Shown here piece after piece: positions 42,835-52,388 of a DNA stretch of 64,000 bases (position 1 is its first letter; each line of letters begins with the position of its first letter). The translations under genes were made by a program, and so were the position numbers. Where the stretch lies: the NCBI RefSeq assembly GCF_006861795.1, contig NZ_VDGH01000006.1:124001-188000 (forward strand). The letters are read 5' to 3'. Source of the stretch: Psychrobacillus lasiicapitis. GTDB taxonomy: Bacteria > Bacillota > Bacilli > Bacillales_A > Planococcaceae. The notes beneath the pieces are model-generated. The model saw nothing but the letters and a program-made list of their open reading frames with translations. It did not search any database and was not told the DNA's origin.

Positions 42835-44283
42835 ATGCCAACGATTACGGGAAAGCAATACATCGAAAGGATTGATAAGTTAAAAACGGAAGTATGGTTA
42901 GATGGTGAACGAGTGATAGGTAATATTTCGGAGCATCCTGCATTTAAAGGGGTTATGAAGAGCCAAGCAGCCTTGTATGATTTACAGCATGATGATTCGT
43001 TAAAAGAGTTTATGACTTATCCATCGCCATCTACTGGCGAACTTGTAGGTATGTCTTATTTTCAGCCTAAAACCAAAAAGGATTTAGTTAAAAGAAGAGA
43101 AATGATTCAACAGTGGGCAAAATCAACTAATGGGCTTATGGGAAGAAGCCCGGACTATATGAATACGACTTTAATGGCTCTAGCATCATCATCCGAGCTA
43201 TTGAGAGGTAAGAAAAACTGCTTTCCTGAACATTTGCTAGCATTCTATGAATATGCTCGCGAGCACGATCTATCGATGACACATACTTTTATCGACCCAC
43301 AAGTGAATAGGACACAATTTTACTTTGAAAAAAACAGTGAGCCTATAGTAGCAAAAATTGTGGAGCGAAACGCAGAAGGAATTGTTGTAAAAGGAGCAAA
43401 ATTATTAGCGACACAAGGGGGAATCACAGACGAAATTTTGGTCCTTTCTGCAGGAGGAATTTTGGATGAGGAGAGTGGATTTGCGTTTTCCATCCCCAGT
43501 AATAGTAAAGGATTAAAGTTTATCTGTAGGGAATCATTTGTAGGTGGAGACTCTGTATTTAATTATCCTTTGAGCTCACGCTTTGAAGAAATGGATAGTA
43601 TTGTAGTGTTCGATAATGTGCTTGTGCCATGGGAGCGCGTGTTTTATTATGATAATTCAGCAGTTGCGAACAGCTTCCAAATAACTAGCTCTTTTCAAGC
43701 CTTTGCATTGCATCAAGTGGTGTCGAGACAAATCGTGAAAACTGAATTTATATTAGGCATCGCAGAGTCCATTATTAACACGATTAATATATCCGAATAC
43801 AAGCATGTGCAGGAGAAGGTTGCCGAGATTATAGTGGGACTTGAAACGATGAAAGCATTAGTCATCAAATCAGAAGTAGAAGGGAAGTTGGATGAATGGG
43901 GGGTTATGCGTCCAGACAGTATAACACTGCTCGTGGGTATTAATATATTTCCACGTATTTATCCAAGATTCACGGAAATCATTCAGCTGTTAGGTGCTAG
44001 TGGACTGATGACTGTTCCAACAGAGCATGCTTTTCAGTCGTCTATACGAAAGGAATTAGACCAGTACCTACAATCCAGAGGGGAAAATGCTGAAGATCGT
44101 GTCAAACTTTTTCGTCTAGCTTGGGATTTAACTATGAGTCCATTTGGCACACGCCAAACGTTGTATGAACGCTTTTTCTTTGGTGATCCGATACGACTTT
44201 CTAGTCAATTGTATCAATCGTATAATAAAGAGCCGTATGTGGAACGGGTGAAAGGAATAGTAGAAGCCTTCTCCTTGAAATAA
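42835..44283 (+). CDS. 4-hydroxyphenylacetate 3-monooxygenase-type oxygenase (HpaB family)
   Basis: 482 residues of the HpaB/acyl-CoA-dehydrogenase-like FADH2-dependent monooxygenases. It starts TGKQYIERIDKLKTEVWLDGERV, has GRSPDYMNTTLMALASSS and THTFIDPQVNR in the N-terminal part and ETMKALVIKSEVEG in the helical part. These enzymes hydroxylate phenols with reduced flavin from a partner reductase; no reductase (hpaC) is seen nearby, so it must use a remote one. GGAGTGGAAGT precedes the ATG; single gene with terminator. Confidence 0.9.
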   Translation: MPTITGKQYIERIDKLKTEVWLDGERVIGNISEHPAFKGVMKSQAALYDLQHDDSLKEFMTYPSPSTGELVGMSYFQPKTKKDLVKRREMIQQWAKSTNGLMGRSPDYMNTTLMALASSSELLRGKKNCFPEHLLAFYEYAREHDLSMTHTFIDPQVNRTQFYFEKNSEPIVAKIVERNAEGIVVKGAKLLATQGGITDEILVLSAGGILDEESGFAFSIPSNSKGLKFICRESFVGGDSVFNYPLSSRFEEMDSIVVFDNVLVPWERVFYYDNSAVANSFQITSSFQAFALHQVVSRQIVKTEFILGIAESIINTINISEYKHVQEKVAEIIVGLETMKALVIKSEVEGKLDEWGVMRPDSITLLVGINIFPRIYPRFTEIIQLLGASGLMTVPTEHAFQSSIRKELDQYLQSRGENAEDRVKLFRLAWDLTMSPFGTRQTLYERFFFGDPIRLSSQLYQSYNKEPYVERVKGIVEAFSLK

Positions 44284-44317
44284 GAAATCCCAACCATTTT
44301 CAATGGTTGGGATTTTC
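44284..44317 (+). terminator. Terminator between monooxygenase and stress-protein genes
   Basis: AAATCCCAACCATT pairs perfectly with AATGGTTGGGATTT around TTC; T residues follow on the plus strand, so it serves the monooxygenase gene and can block the opposing gene. Confidence 0.9.
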
Positions 44318-44342
44318 ATCATTGGTTGACCACCAATAACAA

Positions 44343-45236
44343 TTAAAGCTTATTTCGTCTATCTAATGTATCTTCACCTAATATATTTTCCTCTAAAGGG
44401 TCATTATCCAAAGCATTTCTCTCTAAAATAGCATCTGGATCATTAGGAATCCCATCCGTACGGTGGATATCTGCCTGTTCACGACGAACAGTCTCGCTAA
44501 CCGTCTCGGTGTCTTTTACTTTTTTCTTACCTACAACAATTTCCTCACTTACCACTGGGCGTTTTGTCACTTCAACGCGTTCCTCCATGACAGGAATATG
44601 AATACTCTCGCCATCATCGAATACTTCTCCAGCCGCAGTCTCTGCATCGACCGCGCGTCTTTCGATGTATACTTCTTCTCTTTCAACAGGAACTTCCACT
44701 GTTTCTTGCTCTTCTACAACGTATTTATCGACGTTTACTTCACCTGCCAGTTGGCGTTCTTTGTCAATCGATAATCGTTCCTCATGAAGCTGCAAATGTT
44801 CTTCTTGGGAATTGTCCCCCACATAAGCCGTATCGGTAGAATCGATATTGGTACCAACGTAACCTGCGCCTGTGCCTAAATCAATATTTTTGTCGTCGTA
44901 AATAGTTCCATAATTCTTGTCTACATAAAGTAAAAAAGAACCATCTTTGACATCGCTGTAGTATCGTTGTGACTCCTCTTCTGTAAAGCCCATGTCATGG
45001 AATGCTGCACGAACAGGTTCATCTCCGCTCATAAAGGCTATAAACTTGTCTAACCAGTTTCCATCAGCTGATACGAGATCCACATCAGTCTGACCACGAA
45101 CAATTGATAGAGAATCTTTATCATTGGTAACTACATAAATATCATTTTCTACATAACCTTCATTTTTTAACTCTTTAATCTTATGCAATACTTCCTCTTC
45201 CGTTCTGAATGATCCAACATATTTTTTATCTGCCAT
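44343..45236 (-). CDS. General stress protein (YflT-like plus DUF2382/YsnF domain)
   Basis: 297 residues. The first 100 form a general-stress 17M (YflT-like) domain (VGSFRTEEEVLHKIKELKNEGY, FTEEESQRYYSDVKDGSFLLYVD). Residues about 150-265 are a DUF2382 domain of charged repeats (EERLSIDKERQLAGEVNVDK, VPVEREEVYIERR, RVEVTKRPVVSEEIVVGKK), as in YsnF/AvaK. The function is unknown but the family is stress-induced, and a SigB-type promoter lies upstream. AGGAGG precedes the ATG. Confidence 0.9.
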   Translation of the reverse strand: MADKKYVGSFRTEEEVLHKIKELKNEGYVENDIYVVTNDKDSLSIVRGQTDVDLVSADGNWLDKFIAFMSGDEPVRAAFHDMGFTEEESQRYYSDVKDGSFLLYVDKNYGTIYDDKNIDLGTGAGYVGTNIDSTDTAYVGDNSQEEHLQLHEERLSIDKERQLAGEVNVDKYVVEEQETVEVPVEREEVYIERRAVDAETAAGEVFDDGESIHIPVMEERVEVTKRPVVSEEIVVGKKKVKDTETVSETVRREQADIHRTDGIPNDPDAILERNALDNDPLEENILGEDTLDRRNKL

Positions 45237-45288
45237 TATAGTGTTCCTCCTATTATTTTAAGATTTGATATGTTACTTGTTTTATAGA

Positions 45289-45314
45289 ATACCCAATTGA
45301 ATTCTGGATGAAAC
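45289..45314 (-). promoter_or_regulatory. SigB-type promoter of the stress-protein gene
   Basis: On the minus strand GTTTCA (plus 45314-45309) and GGGTAT (plus 45294-45289) are 14 bp apart, matching the sigma-B consensus. It lies about 50 bases before the ATG of the YsnF-like gene. Confidence 0.72.
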
Positions 45315-45338
45315 AAAAAAAGAAGGAGGAATTGGAAA

Positions 45339-45446
45339 TTGGACATAACAAATAAAAGAGAATTATTGAGAAGAGCAGGGAGGGAGAAGGGGATAGGTGC
45401 AGATTTTATTTTCGAAAAGTTATATGTAATAAGTTCAAAGAAGTAG
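45339..45446 (+). CDS. Possible micro-ORF (35 residues)
   Basis: TTG 45339 with AAGGAGG nine bases upstream opens a 35-codon frame, basic at the start (NKRELLRRAGREKG) and hydrophobic/basic at the end (FIFEKLYVISSKK). The stop lies within the strong hairpin that follows. No family recognised; it could be chance. Confidence 0.3.
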   Translation: MDITNKRELLRRAGREKGIGADFIFEKLYVISSKK

Positions 45447-45485
45447 ATATTTCTACACCTACAAGTAGAAATATCTACTTCTTTA
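45436..45485. terminator. Strong hairpin between two micro-ORFs
   Basis: GAAGTAGATATTTCTAC and GTAGAAATATCTACTTC pair perfectly (17 bp) around ACCTACA. Short T-rich stretches follow on both strands, so it may be a bidirectional terminator for the two convergent micro-ORFs. Confidence 0.7.
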
Positions 45486-45519
45486 TGTTTTCGGTTAACA
45501 TTTTTTATTTAAATCTCTC

Positions 45520-45606
45520 CTATGCAATAACTGTGTGTAATAACAACTTTAATAACTCTTCCAATGTTTCTGGTAATTGCTCTGGTAACTCAAATGGACT
45601 CTTCAT
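45520..45606 (-). CDS. Possible 28-residue peptide gene
   Basis: ATG 45606 has AAAGGAGG eight bases upstream, an excellent site for a frame this short. The product is acidic at the start (FELPEQLPETLEELL) and ends in a leucine-rich amphipathic helix (LLKLLLHTVIA); there is no signal peptide. TTGACT and TATGAA lie upstream as possible promoter elements, and the hairpin at 45436-45485 follows. It could be a secreted or signalling peptide or a small regulator; no family recognised. Confidence 0.45.
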   Translation of the reverse strand: MKSPFELPEQLPETLEELLKLLLHTVIA

Positions 45607-45742
45607 TTTTCTGCCTCCTTTTTGTTATTTCATAATCTATTAACAATATAGTCAATCTATCTAACTTTTATACTTGAATTTAGAAAAAATTTAAGAAAGT
45701 TTCTAATCTATTAAAAGAGAGTCTATTTGGTATATATCAAAC

Positions 45743-45786
45743 AAAAAAGCGAGCTACTACTGATGGTTTACAGTAATAGCTCGTCT
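45743..45786 (-). terminator. Terminator of the mechanosensitive channel gene
   Basis: On the minus strand GAGCTATTACTG pairs with CAGTAGTAGCTC around a short loop, followed by six T. It abuts the stop of the channel gene. Confidence 0.85.
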
Positions 45787-47019
45787 TCATGTATCCGTGA
45801 GTTTTTTCAAATCATTCCCAGATGGATTCTGAAATACTTGAATTCCAAACTCTGGGGCAATGGCAAAAAGATGATCAAAAATGTCGGCTTGAACTGTCTC
45901 ATACACAGCCCATGCTACATCATTTGTAAATGCATATATTTCTATTGGTAATCCGTGTTCGGTTGGTGCTAATTGTCTAACCATTAAGGTCATTTCTTGA
46001 TTGATTCCAGGATGATTTCGAAGATAGTTGCTAATATACGCTCTAAATACACCGATATTCGTAAGCGCCCTACCATTCACGGGATTACTTTTGTTAATTT
46101 TATTTTTATTATTATACTCTGTAATCTCACGTTCTCTAAGCGGAATATAGTCCGAAAGATGATGGATATTTTTAAAGCTACTGATCATTTCCTCTGTACA
46201 AAACACAATACTATTGACATCGACATTTAATGAACGCTTAATCCGCCTGCCTCCGGAAGATTGCATCCCTCGCCAATTGATAAAAGAATCGGATATTAGC
46301 GCATAGCTTGGAATCATCGTTATCGTTTTATCGAAGTTTTGTACCTTAACGGTATTGAGGGAGATATCAATAATGTCACCGTTTGCCCCGTATTTAGACA
46401 TTTCTATCCAATCGCCAACTTGAACCATATCATTAGTCGACAACTGAATCCCTGCAACAAGGCCCAATAATGAGTCTCTAAAAACCAACATGAATACAGC
46501 AGAGAGAGCACCAATTCCACTTAGAAGAAGAAGGGGGCTTTTTCCCATAAGGTTTGCGATTACGAGAATAATTCCAAACGTTATGACAATAATTTTAATT
46601 ACTTGAACATATCCTTTAATAGGCTTGGTCTTAGATACTTCATACGTTTGATATATATCATTCATTGCATTTAAAGAGCTATTAATAACGATTAACCCCA
46701 TAATTACTAAATAGGCCATCGCTCCCTTTTCTATCAGATGTTGAAAGGATGGAAAAGTGGAAGCAAAGTAGTAAATTATAATTGCAGGAACTATATGCGA
46801 CAATTTATGAAAAACTCTTCTTTCTAAAAGTACATTATCCCAATGAAATTTAGTGTTGTTCACAATTTTGGTAATCATCCTGATTACTACTTTTTTGGTG
46901 ATAAAGTTCGCTATTATACAGAAAATCATTATTAAAAGAATGGTAATAACTATGGATAGATATTTAACTAAGGTAGCATCCATTCCATATTTTAAAAGCT
47001 GTTGGCTTACGATTTCCAT
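45787..47019 (-). CDS. MscS family mechanosensitive channel (YbdG-like)
   Basis: 410 residues: N-terminal helices (about 18-40, 72-92, 98-120, 140-165), the pore-lining helix LLLLSGIGALSAVFMLVFRDSLLGLVAGIQL (about 170-200), then the beta domain VGDWIEMSKYGANGDIIDISLNTVKVQNFDKTITMIP and a C-terminal domain larger than in MscS, with the layout of YbdG/miniconductance channels. It releases solutes on hypo-osmotic shock. A start with strong ribosome site is not obvious; ATG 47019 is kept because the first helix follows directly. Confidence 0.9.
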   Translation of the reverse strand: MEIVSQQLLKYGMDATLVKYLSIVITILLIMIFCIIANFITKKVVIRMITKIVNNTKFHWDNVLLERRVFHKLSHIVPAIIIYYFASTFPSFQHLIEKGAMAYLVIMGLIVINSSLNAMNDIYQTYEVSKTKPIKGYVQVIKIIVITFGIILVIANLMGKSPLLLLSGIGALSAVFMLVFRDSLLGLVAGIQLSTNDMVQVGDWIEMSKYGANGDIIDISLNTVKVQNFDKTITMIPSYALISDSFINWRGMQSSGGRRIKRSLNVDVNSIVFCTEEMISSFKNIHHLSDYIPLREREITEYNNKNKINKSNPVNGRALTNIGVFRAYISNYLRNHPGINQEMTLMVRQLAPTEHGLPIEIYAFTNDVAWAVYETVQADIFDHLFAIAPEFGIQVFQNPSGNDLKKLTDT

Positions 47020-47174
47020 CTATTTCACTCCATTTGTTGACATAAATATCATTATATCAAAATAAATTGACCTTCACCTTGTTCCATGTTTCAACACAAA
47101 ACATGCTAAGATATTACCAAACAGAACAAATACATAAAAAAGATAACTAATAGTAATCGAGAAAGGACTACCAC

Positions 47175-50100
47175 ATGAACTTTTCGATGAATGAAACAAA
47201 AATCAAAAAACTATGCGGAGTTACTGCATTTAAAAAGGGGAAGGCATACTTTCAAGCTGAAAAAGTAAATCTTCACCCTGCTAAAAAAGAAAGTACAGTT
47301 ATTAACGCCAATGTGAAAGTGGGAGATGGCTTTGATGTCATGGTAAAAGCAGCTCCCGGTGGAAAAATAGTAGCTAATTGTACATGTCCGCAAATAAGCT
47401 TTGTACAGACATACTGTCAGCATATTGCGGCCGTACTACTCTCTATTGAAGAGAAGCAGCAAGCGGAGGATCACTTAGCGGCACAAATGCTAGAACTATT
47501 TGAAAACAAATCCTCAGCTCCTACCGGTAAGCAGCTACATTTTGATAAAAGACAGACATTGCATGTAGAGTTCACCTACCGTCCTGTTTATCAAACAGAG
47601 GGGGAGTATACATTCGGCATACAGTTAAGTATTGGTTCCCGTAAGTTACATCCAGTCTCCCATATAGCAAAATTTTTGAGTGCAATGGAGAGTAGAGAAC
47701 CCTTCGAATATGCACCGGGCTTGATCTATACACCAGAGCTCTTCAGTTTTCCAAGAGAAACGGATGAAGTTCTTCAATTTCTGATGAAAAGCCAGCGAAT
47801 AAAAAGTAAAGCCGCCTTACAAGAAGGCCTGTTACTTATCTCCGCCTCGGATTGGGAGCAGCTACTTCCTTTATTGGAAAAAGCACCTGCAGTTAGGGTA
47901 ATGCACGGTGGACAGATTTTCGACGGAGTTCATATAGGAAAAGACCTTTCTCTAAGCTTTGAATTTGAGGAAGGACATACGACCGGCTATCAATTGAATG
48001 TGAAAGGACTCGAGCAAATTACCGTATTAAAGGCTTACGGCTATGCACTGTCAGAAGGAATTCTATATAAGCTTCTTGCAGATGAATGCAATAGGCTAGT
48101 AGAGCTGAAAGCAATGCTGGATAAGTCAGGAACACATCAACTCGTTATATCAGACGAGCAAATAGATCATTTTATGGAAAAAGTTATTCCCGGTTTGATG
48201 AAGCTCGGGCAAGTGATAATTGCAGAATCCATTTCCAAACGACTAGGGGAAACACCACTTCGTATCAAGATGTTCCTAGATCGAGTGAAACACCGGTTAT
48301 TAGTAGGATTAGAGTTTCATTATGGGCATTTAGTCATCAATCCATGCGAAGAAACCGAAGAAACATTTTCGCATTATCCAGGAATAAGACGCCAGCGCAA
48401 TAAGGAACTGCAAATCATGGAGTTGCTTGAGGAAAACTCCTTTACACAAACAGAAGGTGGATTTTTTTTATATGACGAGGAAGCGGAGTACCATTTTTTA
48501 TACCATATACTTGGTAACATGGAAAAATGGGTACAGGTTTATGCTTCGACAGCCGTGAAAATGCGTGTGCAAAGAGGATATATTGGTCCAAGGATAAGAG
48601 TCGAAGTAAAGGAACGAACAGATTGGCTAGAGTTCAAGTTCGATCTTAAAGAAATTTCGGAAAAGGAAATTCAGCGGCTGATGGGTTCTATTGAAGAAAA
48701 ACGAAAGTTTTACCGCATTCCAGGTGGCAACTTAGTTTCACTTGAGACACCTGAATACCAAGCTTTATCTAGCTTTATTATTGATATGGGAATTACGACG
48801 GATACGATGGAAGAAGTAATTCGAGTTCCATTAATAAAAGGAATGCAAATGATCGACTCCTTAGAGCAAAGTGACCTGGTAGAACCGGGGGAAAAATTTG
48901 CGAAGCTAATGAAAAACTTACACAACCCTGAAAACTTAGAGTTGGATAGTCCAATCTCTTTAGAAGGGGTCCTTAGAGATTATCAAAAAGTAGGATTTAG
49001 ATGGTTCCAGTTACTTGCAAAATACAGATTCGGAGGTATCCTTGCTGATGATATGGGACTTGGTAAAACGCTTCAAAGTATTGCTTTCATTGAATCGGTT
49101 CTTTCAGATGCCCGCACTCGTCATTTACCGATACTAATCGTATGCCCAGCCTCCCTCCTATACAATTGGAAGAATGAGTTAGAAAAATTCACGCCATATA
49201 TTCAAGCACAGGTGATAGATGGCAATAAAACCAAAAGAACTGAATTGTGGAAGAAAGATGCTTGTGTAGATGTAATAATCACCTCCTATCCAACGCTTCG
49301 AATGGATACAGAGCTATACAGGAATCGCCTATTTCATACGCTGTTCTTAGACGAAGCACAGGCTTTTAAAAACCCACTTACCAAAACAGCAAAAGCGGTG
49401 AAGATGATTCAAGCAGAGCATCGTTTTGCACTTACCGGCACGCCGATCGAAAATGCATTAGATGAGCTCTGGTCTATATTTCATGTTGTGTTTCCAGAGT
49501 TATTACCAGGAAGAAGAGCCTTTAGTGAATTAAGCCGTGATAGTATAGCAAAACGAGTACGCCCGTTTATATTGCGCCGCATGAAACAGGATGTACTGAA
49601 GGAATTACCAAACAAGAAAGAAACAATGCTGTATTCCGAGTTACAAATAGAGCAGAAAGCGTTATATGCTGCCTATTTGGCAGAGCTTAAACAAGATGCA
49701 CTGAAGCATTTGAAAAAAGGGGAGCTCCAAAGGAATCGTATACGAATATTGGCCGGACTCACAAGACTTCGCCAGCTATGCTGTCATCCAGCTCTTTTTG
49801 TGGAAGGTTATAAGGGAAGCTCCGCTAAATTTGAACAGTTGATGGAGCTATTAGAGGAATGTCGAATATCAGGTAGACGAGTGCTCATCTTTTCACAATT
49901 TACACAGATGCTAGGTATAATTAGAAGGCAACTAATCCGAGAGGGAATTCCCTATTTCTACTTAGACGGTCAAACACCATCGGAGGAACGAGTAACATTA
50001 TGTGATCGCTTTAATAACGGAGAGGGAAATCTATTTCTAATTTCGTTAAAAGCAGGTGGAACTGGGCTTAATCTGAATGGAGCAGATACAGTAGTGCTTT

Positions 50101-50336
50101 ACGACTTGTGGTGGAATCCAGCGGTGGAGCAGCAAGCTGCAGACCGTGCGCATCGAATGGGACAAGAAAACGAAGTCCATATCATTCGTTTAATAGCAAA
50201 GGGTACGATCGAAGAAAAAATTACGCAACTGCAATACAAAAAGAAAAGCCTCATCGATGAAGTCATTTACTCAGGGCAGGATGCACTGTCCACTATGACG
50301 GAAGAGGATATTAAAGAGATATTAATGATTGAATAG
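47175..50336 (+). CDS. SNF2 family DEAD/DEAH-box helicase with SWIM domain
   Basis: 1053 residues. Near residue 75-93 lies a SWIM zinc site (CTCP followed by CQH). The helicase core starts around 600: LRDYQKVGFRW, DDMGLGKTLQSIA (Walker A), ITSYPTLRMD, LDEAQAFKNP (DEAQ box), LTGTPIENALDELWS, then ILAGLTRLRQLCCHP, IFSQFTQML, SLKAGGTGLNLNGADTVVLYDLWWNPAVEQQAADRAHRMGQ. Bacterial Swi2/Snf2 ATPases remodel protein-DNA complexes or RNA polymerase; the exact target is unknown. Single gene with terminator. Confidence 0.94.
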   Translation: MNFSMNETKIKKLCGVTAFKKGKAYFQAEKVNLHPAKKESTVINANVKVGDGFDVMVKAAPGGKIVANCTCPQISFVQTYCQHIAAVLLSIEEKQQAEDHLAAQMLELFENKSSAPTGKQLHFDKRQTLHVEFTYRPVYQTEGEYTFGIQLSIGSRKLHPVSHIAKFLSAMESREPFEYAPGLIYTPELFSFPRETDEVLQFLMKSQRIKSKAALQEGLLLISASDWEQLLPLLEKAPAVRVMHGGQIFDGVHIGKDLSLSFEFEEGHTTGYQLNVKGLEQITVLKAYGYALSEGILYKLLADECNRLVELKAMLDKSGTHQLVISDEQIDHFMEKVIPGLMKLGQVIIAESISKRLGETPLRIKMFLDRVKHRLLVGLEFHYGHLVINPCEETEETFSHYPGIRRQRNKELQIMELLEENSFTQTEGGFFLYDEEAEYHFLYHILGNMEKWVQVYASTAVKMRVQRGYIGPRIRVEVKERTDWLEFKFDLKEISEKEIQRLMGSIEEKRKFYRIPGGNLVSLETPEYQALSSFIIDMGITTDTMEEVIRVPLIKGMQMIDSLEQSDLVEPGEKFAKLMKNLHNPENLELDSPISLEGVLRDYQKVGFRWFQLLAKYRFGGILADDMGLGKTLQSIAFIESVLSDARTRHLPILIVCPASLLYNWKNELEKFTPYIQAQVIDGNKTKRTELWKKDACVDVIITSYPTLRMDTELYRNRLFHTLFLDEAQAFKNPLTKTAKAVKMIQAEHRFALTGTPIENALDELWSIFHVVFPELLPGRRAFSELSRDSIAKRVRPFILRRMKQDVLKELPNKKETMLYSELQIEQKALYAAYLAELKQDALKHLKKGELQRNRIRILAGLTRLRQLCCHPALFVEGYKGSSAKFEQLMELLEECRISGRRVLIFSQFTQMLGIIRRQLIREGIPYFYLDGQTPSEERVTLCDRFNNGEGNLFLISLKAGGTGLNLNGADTVVLYDLWWNPAVEQQAADRAHRMGQENEVHIIRLIAKGTIEEKITQLQYKKKSLIDEVIYSGQDALSTMTEEDIKEILMIE

Positions 50337-50343
50337 AAACTTA

Positions 50344-50386
50344 AGATCCAAGAAAAGCATTCATCGCTTATCTTGGATTTTTCTGT
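50344..50386 (+). terminator. Terminator of the SNF2 helicase gene
   Basis: AAGATCCAAGA pairs with TCTTGGATTTT around a 14-base region, followed by T residues; it starts eight bases after the stop. Confidence 0.85.
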
Positions 50387-50397
50387 TTATCCCGCAT

Positions 50398-50530
50398 TAA
50401 CGGCAGTAAGACTCCCACTTCAAGATTGAGAAAGTGAAGTGGGAGATCAACTGCCCGTAAAAGCCCGATTGGTTCAACTAACAATCAGTGGGGGATGAAG
50501 ACCCCCCACTGATTGCAGTTTCACTTTATA
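50398..50530 (+). mobile_element. Paired hairpins resembling an IS200/IS605 element end
   Basis: Hairpin 1 (50400-50458) nests ACTCCCACTTC / GAAGTGGGAG inside ACGGCAGT / ACTGCCCGT. Hairpin 2 (50483-50514) pairs AATCAGTGGGGG with CCCCCCACTGATT. GTAAAAGCCCGATTGG links them. Subterminal palindromes of this sort mark the ends of IS200/IS605 elements and the guide RNA of their TnpB proteins. No transposase or TnpB gene is here, so this would be a solo end or a non-autonomous derivative. Assignment is by look only. Confidence 0.45.
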
Positions 50531-50950
50531 TCAATGAAGAAAATTAATAGTTTTTGGTTCGTGTAGACAGTGTTATTAAAGTTCTCCTTCTAATTCACCT
50601 TAAAATATGCCCTTTTAAGGCCACTCTAATTATAATTACATACCAAAACATGTGAAGTGGCTAAAATGCTCTAAAACACCCTTAAAATGCTAATTAAATA
50701 AAAAAACCGACTAGCTTAAGTGTTTAATAGATAATTTCTGTTGTAAGGAAGCGAAAAGTGAGGTTGATAATTTTCTTACTAATATTTCTTCTTTAGAGGA
50801 GTAAGTGAGAAGTAAATCCTATAATTTCAGTTAGTAGATATTTCTTCACAAAAATCCCTTGTTTTTAAATAATATTAGGTGAGGTAAAAGCATCAAATAA
50901 TAAAGATAGAAAAGCTTACTTTTACTTAAAAAGAGAAAATAATCTGTTGT
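50531..50950. other. AT-rich gene-free stretch before the partition cassette
   Basis: No open frame with ribosome site, no hairpin and no repeat stands out; it only leads into the iterated GTATACAA region. Confidence 0.5.
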
Positions 50951-51106
50951 GTATACAAGTATACAATAAGTAAACATAACGTATTCAATAATGTAAACAT
51001 GTATACAAATACGTACGCATGTTGTTAAATAGGGATGTGTACAAAATAGATTACAAGTATACAAGAGTGTATATGTTGTAAGCAAAATTAGTTGGAATGT
51101 TTACAA
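50951..51106 (+). repeat. Iterated GTATACAA array (parC-like centromere candidate)
   Basis: GTATACAA or a one-mismatch form starts at 50951, 50959, 50981, 51001, 51037, 51057 and 51099. Most gaps are close to multiples of about 21 bp (22, 20, 36, 20, 42), so sites lie on one face of the helix. It sits directly upstream of an actin-like/ribbon-helix-helix gene pair, where plasmids of the ParMRC type keep their centromere, which is bound by ParR and also serves as operator. Confidence 0.65.
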
Positions 51107-51194
51107 TTTGAATACACCTTTTGGTGGATTGACGGAGTAATCTCTGTGAGATAACCTTAAAATGGTAGAACCTATAAAAAGAAGGGATGATTTG

Positions 51195-52373
51195 ATGAAC
51201 ACTTCAAGAGTTTGTGCAATCGATGTAGGAAATGACTCAGTTAAAGCTTTATTTGGAAAATTGGATTATGAACTAAACATTCCCAATGTAATTGCGGTAT
51301 CAACAGAAGATAGACCGGTTATAGGTATAGAGGAATTAAATGATAAGGATCCTATAGAAGGAATCCATATTAGAGTACACTCCCCTGCCCTTAATGAAAA
51401 TAATATAATTTATCGTGTTGGTAGCTTAGCGACAAAAAGCGATAATGCAACTGAATTAGACCCTGGAAGTAACAAATCAGAGGAAGATCAAACATTAGTC
51501 ATGTTATTTGCTACTTTGGCTTTAGATGCAGTTAGAGAAGAAAATGCAGGTCTATTTAAAAAGAATAATAATGTAATAGATGCAAACTATACGTTAGGTA
51601 CTGGTCTGCCCCTTCGTGAAGTAAAAGAAGGAAAAGACGTGGGCTACCGTTCACAGCTCTTAGGATCAGTTCATCAAGTTGAATTTTTAGTAACACCTAA
51701 ATACCAAGGACTAAAAGTAAATATTAAATTTGATGAAGTTAAAATATACCCTGAAGGATTCGCAGCTTATATAAACCTAGTAATGGATAATGATTTAAAC
51801 ATTATAAATAGAGATTTAGTAGATAAAAGCATCCTTATTCAAGACATTGGTGGCCTATCAACTGATGTGGCAGTCATTAAGAATCGTAATGTGGACGACG
51901 ATAAAGCACAAGGATTCAATCTAGGTGTTTCTGAAGCATTAGAGTCAATTCGTGAAGAAATAAGATTAAAACATGGTGTGGAATTAGATAGCCGCAGAGA
52001 TGTTGTAGATATCATCACTAGAAAGAATGACCGAAATCATATTATGGTGAACGGTAGTCGTACAAGCGTTCATGATATTACAGATCGTATTCTTTTAGAC
52101 TTAGCGAAGAAAGAATATCGTCATTTACGTAATGTATGGCAAAAAAATTCGCAAACAGAAATCTGCTATTTTGTAGGCGGCGGGTCAATCGTTTTAAAAG
52201 ATTATATTAAAACGTTAAATAACAACTTGAATGGCTATAATATCGAATTCTTTGAAGATGAAAAAGAGAGCATTTGGATGATGGCAAATGCTTATCACAA
52301 ACTAATCTCTGATTTTGTCAGAAAGAATGCTAAAGAGACAAAAAAAGCTGAGGCAACGATACAAAAAGTATAA
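51195..52373 (+). CDS. parM: ParM/StbA-like actin-type partition ATPase
   Basis: 392 residues from ATG 51195 (the frame is open to 51162; GAAGGGATGATTTG precedes the ATG). The actin-fold motifs are visible: phosphate 1 AIDVGNDSVKALFG at the start, phosphate 2 LIQDIGGLSTDVAVI (about 212-226) and adenosine motif YFVGGGSIVLKDYI (about 325-338). Such proteins form filaments that push plasmid copies apart. Followed 16 bases later by a small DNA-binding gene and preceded by an iterated site, so the whole unit looks like a type II partition system. Confidence 0.88.
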   Translation: MNTSRVCAIDVGNDSVKALFGKLDYELNIPNVIAVSTEDRPVIGIEELNDKDPIEGIHIRVHSPALNENNIIYRVGSLATKSDNATELDPGSNKSEEDQTLVMLFATLALDAVREENAGLFKKNNNVIDANYTLGTGLPLREVKEGKDVGYRSQLLGSVHQVEFLVTPKYQGLKVNIKFDEVKIYPEGFAAYINLVMDNDLNIINRDLVDKSILIQDIGGLSTDVAVIKNRNVDDDKAQGFNLGVSEALESIREEIRLKHGVELDSRRDVVDIITRKNDRNHIMVNGSRTSVHDITDRILLDLAKKEYRHLRNVWQKNSQTEICYFVGGGSIVLKDYIKTLNNNLNGYNIEFFEDEKESIWMMANAYHKLISDFVRKNAKETKKAEATIQKV

Positions 52374-52388
52374 AAATAGGGTGATTTC

